Assembly (NCBI RefSeq): GCF_963675165.1
Contig: NC_087390.1
Coordinates: 537,001-601,000, forward strand
Reading direction: 5' to 3'
DNA length: 64,000 nucleotides
Origin: Halichondria panicea
Taxonomy: Eukaryota > Porifera > Demospongiae > Suberitida > Halichondriidae
A program made the position numbers and the translations under genes. Below are positions 47,582 to 58,700 of the stretch, piece by piece. Position 1 is the first letter of the stretch, and each line of letters starts with the position of its first letter. The notes under the pieces are model-generated. The model made no database searches and had not been told where the DNA came from. It worked only from the letters and a program-made list of their open reading frames with translations.

Positions 47582-49146
47582 CCATCGCCACCACAAAACC
47601 TCTAGACAATTCCTGAGGTTTATTATCATAAAATCACCTCAACCAAGTAACTTACAGATAAGACACCCACCCACCCACACACACACACAGGGACGGACGC
47701 AAGTGATGATGAATGCGTACGCTGACCTTGTGTTCCAGTTTAGAATGGCTGACGAGAAAACCAAGCCGCTTACATTTATTCAAGGACCAACACGGCTGTG
47801 CAGTACATCAAAGCTGAACGGTTTTACGATGGCTTCAAGGTACACACACTATACACAGCATCAGAACTCTAGTCACAGAGGCAACTCTAGTACTCAGTAC
47901 CTGTACAGGAACCAACTACTGAAGCCACTGACTAACTACAATGTATGTGCATCACGTACCCCCTCTCGTCCACCAGGGTTCAGTACCTAGCAGTTAGTGA
48001 ACATTGTAGCCAGCTCTGTGCTTGTCTAAGCTATTACTGAACGCAGCTGTTACGGTTTATTCGGTGGCCAATTCACAGAAGCTCAGCATCCAAAATCCAT
48101 TTCACATTCTCAAAGTAGGTATAACATGTTTGTGCCGACTGTTGCAGATTTTTGATGCTCTGCTCAACGGAGATCTGATACCGTATCCTACGTACTTGTA
48201 CAACATGACTGGATCCACCAACTACTACAACATTCAGGACCTCGCTAGGTACACGTATGTTGATAGAGTATGTCAGAAAGTGTTGGATAGAAGTATACAG
48301 TCCTGTTTGGAGTGGTATATACTCTTTTTACCTATACGTAGTGTACTGAACATTCTACTGTATTATTTATCTTATGTTGGTACATACTTAACCAGTGTTT
48401 GGTTAAAGGGCTCTTGTTTGAGTAGCTAATTGAATTTGGGAATCTGTACAAGTTAAGTTGTGTGTATGGATTGAATTTGGGGAAGTCCTGGACTATACAA
48501 TTATCTCTATTGTGGTCATGCACTGTGTTAGAGGACATTGAGAAGCTGTGTGCATGGCAAATAATGGCAAGAAAGATTAGCAGTAATACATGCTGCCCCT
48601 CCCCCAAGCCATAGTCTAGCCTGCCACCCTGTTTGAACTGTACACTGGGGGAAACACTGACTTAAGTATTGTAGGGTGTTGTTGAAATGTCATGCCCTGG
48701 GGTGATTGGTTTCTCCCTGTGTGTATACTTGTGTAAGGAAACCAATCTATAGCTGTCACCCCTTGCAAGGGCAGACCAACAGTGGCTATAATAAAGAGGT
48801 GGTCTGGTTCAAACACATGCTATGGAGACTCTGAAGCTTGTTAACCTGGCTGTATTGGAAAGGGTGCCTGATTATAGGCTGACCACAATAGACAAGTTTC
48901 ACTGCATTTAATTTAGTTACAGTATAAGAACTGTAGAGGGCAATTGCTGACATTTTGGTCATGCAAATTGATTATTTAAGACAGTTCTTCACATGCAATA
49001 TTTCTTATTCGTCCAGCCTATTTTAACTACTACGTTCCCTTCATCAACACCACTGACATCAGACGAGCCATTCACGTCGGCAGTCTCAGCTATGGCTATC
49101 ACGCTGAGGTGGACAGATTAAAGGTTGTTAGTTTTGTATATGTTCT

Positions 49147-49968
49147 TACCCCCCTCCCCACACACACACACACATTTCTTGTTCTTACCCCCCCCACACA
49201 CACACACATTTCTTGTTCTCCCCCCCCACACACACACAAATTTCTTGTTCTCACCTCCCTCCCCACACACACACAAATTTCTTGTTCTCACCCCCCCCCC
49301 ACACGCACACATATTTCTTGTTCTCCCCTCCCTCCCCACACACACACACATTTCCTGTTCTCACCCCCCCCCCACAGATAAATTTCTTGTTCTCACCCCC
49401 CCCCCACAGATAAATTTCTTGTATCACCTCCCTCCCCACACACACACAAATTTCTTGTTCTCACCCCTCCCCCCCACACACATAGCCTCGAGACCAGCCG
49501 TTCGTTATCTGAAAGAACGCCTGGTCAAGTTCCAATGTAGCACTCGTTCTAGCTGAGTCAGCGTTTTATAGCATCATAATGATATTCATGGGTAATACAC
49601 CTTGTGCGGACCTTTGTGGGCAATTACCGGTCCAAGAAATTCCTGGACCATAGAATGAGTGCTACATTGGAACTTGACCAGGTGTTCTTTCAGATAACAA
49701 ACGGCTGGTCTCGAGGCTACCCACACACACACACATTTCTTGTTCTCACCCCCCCCTCACACACACACACATTTCTTGTTCTCACCCCCACCCCACACAC
49801 ACCCACATATTCTTGTTCTCACCCCCCCACTCACACACATATTCTTGTTCTCACCCCTCCCCCCACACACACACACACATATTCTTGTTCTCACCCCCCC
49901 CCCCCCACACACACACACACACACATATTCTTGTTCTCACCCCCCCCCCCACACACACACACACATTA
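49147..49968. repeat. C-tract/CA minisatellite array 5
   Basis: The same unit and the same order of variant repeats as array 1, including two CCCACAGATAAATTTCTTG units and the MITE at the same place. It is the closest relative of array 1 in the window. Confidence 0.93.
49483..49719. mobile_element. 237-bp MITE, second copy at the orthologous site
   Basis: Same length, ends (TAGCCTCGAG/CTCGAGGCTA) and flanks as 6336-6572, with a few point differences. Shared position means the insertion predates the split of these two units, or was copied by conversion. Confidence 0.9.
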
Positions 49969-50508
49969 AAGGTTTCTAATTTTGTTATGTTCGGGTTAAC
50001 CCTAACCCTAACCCCCACACACACATTTCTCCCTTCACAGATAGGAGATGATGTTGCCGGGTGTGTGAGGACAGTGAACAAGTTTATGCAGGTGGTCGTG
50101 AGAGGGGGTGGGCACATTTTCCCGTTTGATCAGCCGGAGAGAGCACTCAACCTCATCCAGAACTTTGTGAACATGCAATAGCCTATTATAATTATGTTGT
50201 CTGGAAATGATCATGCTTCAAGTATAAGGATAAAAATGAAATCTATAATTATAGTCGTGTCATTAAATTTTAATATGTTGTTTGAAGAGAAGATTTTAAT
50301 TACCAAATCAACGAAACGATCAAAAACAATTGCTATTAGAGACATAAATAATTATGGAGTGTATAATTATTGTATAGAGTTTATACTCTCTGCCCAATGG
50401 TACACAAAAATATACTGTACATGTATAAGAAAGATAGCCACCGATTGGGAAGACTTATAAGATTTAGTATACAAACTAGACCATAACATAAAACAGGAGT
50501 CATACATA

Positions 50509-51533
50509 CTACCAAATAAACACAATTCTTCGTCTGACATCAACGTACTCGGGACATGTGACAATGTTCTTTTTTGTCTTCTCAGAAGTGCCGAATTCTT
50601 TCAGTGTTTTGTTTTCCAACAGCCCCCTGACAATTGAGGAGCACTCGGTGATCTCAGCTTTGAGGTGAAACACTTCTAGAGTCTTGTTCTTGGCTAACAC
50701 ATTACCAACAGCTTCAGCCTCTTCAGTGGTAACAGTGTATGGAATAGGGATATCGAACTCAGTGTTGGATGATGGCACATACAGCTTTAGGTGTTTTACT
50801 GTATTTTTTTCTCTCAATGCTTTCAAAGCGGGTAGTAGATCCATTGGCAACTGCATAAAAACCATAAGCTCAATGAATTGTAGAGTTGTATTAAGTTGAA
50901 ACATTTGGGCCAGGTTCAAGCGTTCCGAGATTATAATCTGGGCCTCTTTTATTACTATAATAATTACGTAAAGTAGTTAGCTTAGTTAGACATGTGTTAA
51001 GTTGCAGTCCCTGCCATAAATGACTCATGTTACTTTTCAAATCAACACAACGCAGTGTCAATTCCTCTAGAGATGTGTCAGTCTGTAGATACTCACCAAT
51101 AGCTTCATAAAAATCGCAGTCAAGGTGACATTTAAGTTTAAGGCTTTTAATGGAATGTATTCGATTGTCTTTGAGAGAACGTAAAACTTCACAGGCATTA
51201 TCACGACAATCCAAAGTTAGTGATTGCAAGTGCTGGCCATGGTGGGTAAAAAAATATTCAAATTGGCCCTTTATTTCACTTTGGATATCGAGTTCTTTAA
51301 GTATCGGACAATTGAGTTGAGAACTAAAAAGTTGCTCATATTGTGCGGGGGTCAACTTAACATCGGAGCATCGCAGATATTGTAAGCTTAGCTTCCAGTG
51401 GCTTAATATTGAAATTAAGTTTGTGGAAGCAGACACTGAATCTGTTGAAAACGTGTTTTCTTCGTTATTGGTAAATGAATGTTCAAACAGTAAATGTGGT
51501 AAGATTTTCGTGCTATTCTTTTTTAACTCAGTG
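50509..51533 (-). pseudogene. NLR-E: LRR end only
   Basis: Only the C-terminal LRR part remains (LSLQYLRCSD, LKELDIQSEIK, SLEELTLRCVD, TLEVFHLKA, IVFIW-stop). One extra G near 50913 (GGGCCAGG for GGGCCAG) shifts the frame between TLEPGPNV and AQMFQLNTT. Similarity to the NACHT-LRR exon stops at about 51533 after TTTTTTAACTCAGTG. All upstream exons are missing. Confidence 0.85.
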
Positions 51534-52540
51534 AACTACATGCAGTTTAAACATGTACGTATGTCACACACCCACACATTAATTTTACGACCTCTATTAA
51601 TTAATTATTGTGTCCCTCTAGATGTGGCTGAGCTGCTAGCATGGACAATGTCTGCAGAATGGACCCCTCTTGATTATTAATAATACTCACTGGCCTTAAT
51701 TCGGAACACTATAGCTAGTTCTGATATGAACGATATATTATACATGCATGTACAGCGTACATTGTAATTTTAGGGTTCAACAATAATTAATCATGCTGTA
51801 TACGTATTCAATTTTGGCATTAGAGACTTTCCTCAATGAAAAAATAATCTTCTATATCAATAAACGTAATTTAGCAATGAACAAACAATTAATTTTATGG
51901 AAGAAAATTCGACTCGTAACTGGGCAAACAATTATGGAGGGTGTCAAGCATAAATTCGTGTACTATTCCTCAATCTGTTCCTGAGGAGGTGACCATCAAC
52001 AGACGAGCTGGACAGTGTACGTAGTCCATTCTCCTCCCTCACTGTTCCTCTGACCGAGGTCTCTTGGGGGGAACTGCATGGAGACACTCACCAGTAAAAT
52101 AGACCATCACAACAACTGACTGTCTCACCTTGCTCAGTGTGTTCAGTGGCCTCTCTCTTCTCACCAGTGAGGGGGTGTGGTCGGGACGAGTGCTCTGCAT
52201 GGGGAACATGTTTTGTATTATTAATTGGTAGCTGTTGCATGTATAATTATACTGTGCTGATATGAGGACAAGTGTCTACTAGCAACATGTATTTGTGATT
52301 GGAGAGCATATGGTTGGTCAAAATGGGGAAAACACCAACTATATATAATGTTAAATTCAAAATTGTTTGTGCCTTGTAGCGGTGGTAAAATGGGGGCTAG
52401 TGGCCATTGATGATAGTCCCGGCCAGATTGCTGACCTGGTATTGCTAGTGCACTCATCAGGTTGGGCACTTGTGGAGGGGCCACTGACAGTGAGCCTACA
52501 GATTTGGGCATGTATAAAAATTAAGCAACAATTATTACAA
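51534..52540. other. Interval with no recognised gene
   Basis: AT-rich at 51.7-51.95 kb and higher GC at 52.0-52.2 kb. Short open frames are present on both strands (for example 52367-52612, plus), but none shows a family pattern or a convincing splice chain. Confidence 0.4.
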
Positions 52541-52749
52541 TACCGTATAGCGGGTAAATTTCGTGGGGTAAAAAATTCGTTCAACTCGAGAAACGGTGGT
52601 ATTCGTGAATAAAAATTTCGTTTAGTCTCGTGGCTGCACGGCATTCCTACGTTCCGATAAGCCACGCCTACGTTAAAATTTCGTGGAGGTCAGCCTGCCC
52701 ACGAAAATAACGAATATTTTATCCCCCGAAAATTACCCGCTATACGGTA
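52541..52749. mobile_element. MITE of the TAGCGGGTAA family
   Basis: The ends TACCGTATAGCGGGTAAA and TTACCCGCTATACGGTA are perfect or near-perfect inverted repeats over about 20 bp. Internal words AATTTCGTGG and CCACGAAAAT extend the inversion. 209 bp, no coding. Confidence 0.88.
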
Positions 52750-52793
52750 TGGAATTACAAGGAATACATGCACCATTATAATTATTTATTCAC

Positions 52794-53096
52794 CTTTGTA
52801 TTTCTCCTCGATTTTATCAGCAAGATTGATTTGTTTGACAGTGTCACTTCTGAGGCCATTGCAAATGTCACTCCATGTACGAGAAGGTGAGTACTACAAC
52901 CAGTGGGTCAGCATTTCACGCAAGCGATCTTGGTCGTTGCTTTCATTAGATTTGATGGCTTTGAGTGTGCCAACTTGAATTCCCAAAGAGAGCCCCAAAT
53001 TAAACCAACTAGTAACAACCTCCATCAAGTTTGAAAACACTTCTTGCAAGTCTCTAGTGCATAATTGATTTTCACACCCATGATCATCCTCGTTGC
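52794..53096 (-). pseudogene. Isolated Death-domain exon with a stop codon
   Basis: A 303-nt phase-1 exon flanked by ATATAG and GTGAAT. It reads GNEDDHGCENQLCTRDLQE, then ...VVTSWFNLGLSLGIQVGTL..., ...DRLREMLTHWL, then ...WSDICNGLRS...LADKIEEKYKG. This is a Death domain distantly related to those of the NLRs. An in-frame TAG lies at 52896-52894, between THWL and YSPSR. No partner exon with NACHT or another domain was identified nearby, so it is probably the relic of a different Death-domain gene. Confidence 0.75.
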
Positions 53097-53396
53097 CTAT
53101 ATGTGTATAGGGTGAGAATAAGAAGTCATGGCTCTACACATGCAGCATGACCAAAATAAAGGATACTGATTTGCCTCAATATCACCTACCCTAAATTGAT
53201 TTGAAGGCTGAAGTAAACCGTTATTGTATGCATGGCTGATCAGTAATCTGGGTCATGTTTGAGGCACTGAATTTTCGCGGATTGCCTAAACTAAACATTT
53301 CAAGGATTTTACTTTAAATTTCAAGGATAGGTTCAAACGACCACACCCCTACAATATAGATACTGGATGTAAACCACTTTTCGAGGCACTAAATTT

Positions 53397-53590
53397 TCAT
53401 GTTTCTGGGTCAATCCAGAATGTGCCCACAAAAATACATCGTGGCTTCTTTTCATGTGTGTTCACCGACATTAGAGATTGAACGAGACTTAGAATAGTTT
53501 CCCTGTGTGATAAGTGTGAGAGGGAAGGAGTGCCGACTTGTTCTCCTCCTATAGAACTCATCATGGTTTCACTGTAGCGAGAAGATAACA
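53397..53590 (-). pseudogene. Possible GTPase/Roc-like fragment
   Basis: The frame reads GGEQVGTPSLSHLSHRETIL, then SLVQSLMS and KPRCIFVGTFWIDPE. This resembles the helix-strand ahead of a G4-type VGTHxD motif in Roc-like GTPases that accompany Death domains in some invertebrate proteins. The match is short, from memory of the general pattern, and the motif itself is altered. It lies upstream of the isolated Death exon on the same strand, so the two could be pieces of one former gene. Confidence 0.25.
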
Positions 53591-53682
53591 AGTACAGAAT
53601 CACTATATAAATATGTTCTTACATTGACAGCTATAAGCTTACTCCTATAGAGCTAGTGAAGTCAAGGCAGAGATCCACAGTT

Positions 53683-53930
53683 TTGTTCTGTTGTTGGAAA
53701 TCCAACAATTCCTCCAGCTCCAATCAGATTGCAGTATCTCAAGGGGATTGATCACACCCACTCAACTGTACCACATGTGAATTTTGCACACGTTGGATTG
53801 ACTGAGAGGCGAGGGCCGCGAGGCCAACACCCACTTTAATAAATGATATTCATCGCTATTGGTTAGCACCCACATAGAATGAATGATATTCATGATACTA
53901 TTGCGTAACAGGCCAGAACAAAACTGTGGA
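53683..53930. mobile_element. Candidate MITE with about 18-bp inverted ends
   Basis: ATCCACAGTTTTGTTCTG at about 53683 and its inverse CAGAACAAAACTGTGGAT ending near 53930 enclose about 250 bp. A direct repeat of GAATGATATTCATG-like words is inside. No clear target duplication was found. Confidence 0.5.
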
Positions 53931-54162
53931 TAGGCTTGATTCCCGACCTCCTTCAAGGAGGGCAGCGGCGCTCGACTAGTCACTGTATACGTGTTGGAAG
54001 GAAGAGTGTGGGCAGATATCATGTGATCTTTAATTGACCTTTGACCCAATGCATGCATCAGGTGATCTCTAAGTGATCTGTCTAAGTCCCCTAGGTAGGG
54101 GAGCAAATTCAAGTCTAATCCCCACTTATTCCCGGTAGGGGGGAGGTGGGGCATTACTTTGA

Positions 54163-54383
54163 TAGACTCGCAAACCGTCACTGTTAAAGGCAAACAGTAG
54201 ACTGGTCAAACTCCGTGTTGAGACTCGTGTAACGTTTACCACGATATTTGTGGCAACTAACCGCATGCGGTTACCACAAGCCACTTAAAATATTTTCTGA
54301 TATGCTGACTGTGCAACACGAGTCTCAATACGGAGTTTGACCAGTCTACTGTTCGCCTGCAACAGTGACGGCTTGCGAGTCTA
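54163..54383. mobile_element. 221-bp MITE with 9-bp target duplication
   Basis: The ends TAGACTCGCAA and TTGCGAGTCTA belong to inverted repeats of about 65 bp (AGTAGACTGGTCAAACTCCG and its inverse are inside). TTACTTTGA flanks both sides (54154-54162 and 54384-54392). The 9-bp duplication and long inverted ends resemble Mutator-like elements; superfamily by inference. Confidence 0.88.
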
Positions 54384-54639
54384 TTACTTTGACAAGTGCA
54401 TTAGTAGAACATTCTAGAAACAGGTGTTTAGTATTGAAGTGTTGAGTTTTGTATTATTTTGTTGAGTGCCATGAATTGACTGTGAAAACTGAATCAATGT
54501 TATCTCTAAATCCCTGATCCCTCGAGCTCACACCACTCACAGGGGGTACGATTCTGATAACCCCCTCGCCGTTAGGGACATCCAGCTCCAATGACCAATC
54601 TCAATGAAAGGTAGCTGTTCTTGTTTGGAGCATTTTCTC

Positions 54640-55620
54640 CATATAATTATGGATTGCAGAGAGTAACTCTAGAGATTGTAAGATGGAGAATTGATACTTC
54701 TTTTTATTGTTGATATTCTCTGTAAACTTTACTACAATATTAATTCTGGTAAAATTCAACACAACAATATTATTCTGACATGAGATCTAGATTAGAGTTT
54801 AATTAATAGAGTCTAATGTATATATTCACGTAGTTCTAGGGGAGCCCCATATTACGATTAACTGCATGATCAATAAATTATTGGACTAGCCAATGGCTAC
54901 ACTACACTGATAGCAGGTAGATCACATGTCGCCCAGGGCACGGTATTATATATACAACATTCATTCATGCTCTTTAGGAAATCTATTCGTGACCAATTTC
55001 TTTTGTCGATAAACGTTTACCTTAAGGTGGCATATTTTCTGCTATTTCTGCGAATGAGAGTAAAATCGCAAAAATTGGTACTCGCAAATAATTGGCTGCC
55101 CTCTTGTTCAGATCGACATTTCGCAAAAAATTATACCAGCAAAATGCACAAAACTGTAAAAACGCAAACAAATCTACCTGTGAAAATAATTTATGTCACC
55201 TTAAGGTATTTATATACATCCGCACATTCTAAGTGTTTAGTGTACTGGAGAGGATATATTTGTCATCAGCATGCAGGGAGGGATCTTGTATCGTAAATAC
55301 ACTGATAGCAGGTAGATCACATGTCTCCCATGGGCACGGTACAACATTCATTCATTGTAATTCTCTCTTTAGGAAATCTATTAGTGACCAAAACGCTTCA
55401 ATTTCTTTGGTCGATAAACGTTTACTTATACATCCGCACATTCTAGGTTAACAAAGTGTTTAGTGTACTGGAGAGGATATTTGTCATCAGCATCTTGTAT
55501 CAGTAAATACCATGAAGTAGGATCGATAAGTTCCTATTGCTTCATCTGGTTACTGAGATGAATGGTGGAACAATTATCGGATTTGGGTTTTGAAACGAAG
55601 ATAATAAAGTGGAACATTCA
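54640..55620 (-). pseudogene. Decayed NACHT exon with internal duplication
   Basis: Scattered blocks match the 5' part of the NACHT-LRR exon: the words for SPSYNFLHLTL (54670s), the GAPPELRE region (54830s), the TTRPWA region (54910-54945) and the DDKYPLQC/SKHLSRKE region (55210-55560). The TTRPWA-to-leader portion occurs twice (54907-54946 and 55301-55341 both begin ACTGATAGCAGGTAGATCACATG). Large deletions remove Walker A and B. It sits where the NACHT exon of the Death-ZU5-Death locus would be. Confidence 0.8.
55021..55206. mobile_element. MITE inside the decayed NACHT exon
   Basis: CTTAAGGTGGCATA at the left and TATGTCACCTTAAGG at the right form inverted ends around about 185 bp. It interrupts the NLR word GTTTACTTACATCCGCACATTC between GTTTAC and ACATCCGCAC. 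No coding. Confidence 0.7.
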
Positions 55621-55788
55621 ATATTGGGTCCTCCAAACTATATGTATAGGAGAAATAATTATATACCTTATTATATAGGACCAAACTTTCTTATACTTGA
55701 ATAATGTACGTACAGTAATCTTTGAGATAATTATGTTTTATTCTATCACTATCAACATAAATTAAGCCGATTAACTAAGGTGATTTAA

Positions 55789-58700
55789 TCACTGCATGGT
55801 TGGTCCAGAAGACAATTTTGGCGTCTTAGATGGCCCAGGCGAAGTATCATCATCTGCATGAAAGTATAAAGATGGTACATGTATAATAGGATGGCAATTG
55901 GATGCTATAATTATAGTATCTAGTTTTACGTTCCTGACTATAGACTGTGGTCAATAATCCATTCACATGTCTCTAAGCTGCATGATGTCTACTCATAGAA
56001 ATGTTTATATAATGTGGTCGAGGTTAACCTATTCTCACCTGTAAATTCCTCCTTTATAGCATCAGCGAGGGCATCTTGTCTAACTGCTGGTGCTCTGAGA
56101 CTCTGACATATTTTAGAATAGGTGAGATTGGCAGTCTCCAAGCAAACAGTTAGCATTTCACGTAGATAGTCCTTGCTCTTGCGATAGTCTTGTTCTATAT
56201 TTTTGAGGGTTCCAGAATGTAATCCCAGGGCAAGTCCTAGTTCCTTCCAGTTACCAGCGACTTTGATCAGTTTCTCATTAACAGACCCCAAATCATCGAG
56301 AGTCAGAATGGAGCCTTTTTATAGGTACAATGGGATACATGCATGTGGTTTTACTATATGAAATAGCTGATAAACTACTTGTATATGCATATATATAGGA
56401 GACATCTGCTTACCAAGCGTTGGTCTTCCTGACTCGTCTTTTTTGTCCTCTTTTTTTCTCTTAACACCAATTATGGTTGATGGTTTGGACTCTTAAAATA
56501 TTTGTAGACGTAGAGTATAATTATTATAGTTGAAATGCTAACTATAATTTATAGTGTTACTGTAATATAGCGGGTAATTTTCGTTGGTGAAAAATGAACT
56601 ACCCAATTAAATAGTTCGTAATCTAAATATTCGTACAGCTCTTGGGGTAGAATAATTTCGCAGTTTTAATTTTCGTATGATGCTCTTCAATACGAAATGT
56701 ATATACCATCTTACGAAAATAACCCGCTACTGATATACATACGGTATAATATATGGCATGATTTGTACAGCTATATAGACGATACAGAATCCACATAGTA
56801 AGACGCTCCATTCCCTCATGTGCTCCTGACGATAACAAGAGTTTATTATAGGAAGAGTACGCAAATCCAACCATATATTATAGTATGGGGGAAATTCTGT
56901 ACATTTAGAACTCAAAATTAGCTATGTGTACAGTAATAACAAGGCCGTAGCAAACAAGTTTAGAGTTGTCAGGCCAACGGTAAATTTTGCTAAAAAAAAC
57001 GTTAACTACTTTACTAATCGATTACAATATTGACGACCTTTACCAGGAAACCATCAGGCATTTTCAACAATGTGACGACCATTACCTACTTAGGTCCAAA
57101 AAGTGGTAAGGCTAAAACTGACCAGCCTGACCGCTTGCTATGGCCTTGAATAATTGTGCAATCCACGTTTTTGCATGTTATAGTACTGGATTTGGACCTA
57201 CGTACATTCTAACACTCAGATTACCCGGTTTCATATTTTATATAATTATGTATCAAATCGAGGGTAGGTAGGTGTATAGAGCAATATAATTATACTTAGT
57301 CGCATGTGATTAAGGTTGCATTACTAATAGAAAGATTTGTAACACCTGTTAGCACACATCTATTATGATGTTTTACATGCATTAATCGACAGTACATAAC
57401 TTGGGTTCTCTTTGGATAACACAGCAGCTATACTATATAGGTTTTCAATGAAATAATTATACGTATACAGTGACAGTATAGCTATAAAACACACAAAATC
57501 AACTCACGTGGAAGAGTACTTTGGAGGTCTAGATCAATAGTGGTGAATTGGAAGGGATCCTTTGCACCCAATAGATTGACTTTGTGTGACAGCTTTGGAG
57601 CAGATTTCCTGCGTTTGTTGGTAATCTCGGCTTTCAAGTGGCAGTGCGGAATTCTCTGTCCTGGCTTGAACTGATCAACATTCTTCTTGATGACCTAATA
57701 GAGATGATGTAATTCTGTATAATTCTACAGAAAAGTTATATTATACAAATAATTTAGTCTCGCACCAGCCCCGATTAAAAATAGGGTCTGGAGAACTTCC
57801 TATCAACGAGTTGTGCAAGTGATAGTAAATAGTGGTCACAAATAAAATTATTCATGGTTGATGACCACATTGTGGTTACAATAATGTGAAAACCACAGTT
57901 CTGCAAATAAATTTATATGTACAGTATAGTTGAGAGTCCTCGGTGCTCAGTGCTCAAATCAGGATGAATCTACACATGCAAGAAGGAGAGAAGCTATAGC
58001 AACTACTCAGAGTCACTAGAAAGATCTAGACTGAGTTTAAACCAGGCATGTTATGTTTCAAGGTTCTCAACAATGGCATGGATTCAGTTCTCAGAGAAAA
58101 AGATGCAAATCAAATCTTATTTGCAGTACTGCCACTTGAATATGGAATGCTGGTTTCAGGTATAGATGTAGTACTAGTAGGAGACATCCTTGAAGCTAAT
58201 TATCTACAACTCAGCTCTTGCTTCTGTACAACTACCCATGGAACTTCTCTCTCTTTGTGATCTTCTGGGATAGTCTTAGGGCATAAATAAGCCATTATAT
58301 TGTCAGTTGCATTTAGCTAGAAACTGTAGCAAGTTGGGCAACAAGAGGCTGCTTTGCATAACTATCTTTCCTTCTTTTTGCCTCCAGTTGACCGCAGCGG
58401 TTAACACGCCGAGAAATCTTCGGCGTGTCAACACAACTTGTACATAGGAAGTTCACCAGACCCATTATCGACCTAGGGTTCAAATAGAAAACATCCGGGG
58501 CTGGCTGTGCGAGACTACAAATAATTATGCCTACCGTAGGATGAAACATTGGCGTTATTTTCCATCCTCCTTTGACTTTAGTACCGTCAATAGGAATATC
58601 CAGTGTTATCCTGTCCCCCTCGAACTCAACAAAATGATTCACTCCGAGAATGGCTTCTTTAGTGGAGTACTTCTCACTCACAAACTGCAGTGAAACAATA

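Larger units (their letters stand above)
47691..50181 (+). pseudogene. CPVL: CPVL-like C-terminal exons, unit 5
   Basis: Exon a 47691-47839 has a 2-nt gain (GAGAAAACCAAG for GAGAACCAAG), a frameshift. Exon b 48148-48248 has a 2-nt loss near its end (CATTCAGG for CATTCTCAGG). Exon c 49017-49123 has a 6-nt in-frame loss at its start. Exon d 50041-50181 is intact with GGGHIFPFDQP. The Ser and Asp exons are absent. Confidence 0.8.

Noticed and set aside
52367-52612. A plus-strand frame (MCLVAVVKWGLVAIDD...) as a gene
   Set aside because: It runs into the MITE at 52541, shows no family pattern and has no second exon.
58048-58260. A 70-residue plus-strand frame within the ZU5-gene intron
   Set aside because: No recognisable domain, no duplicate and no splice support; likely chance.
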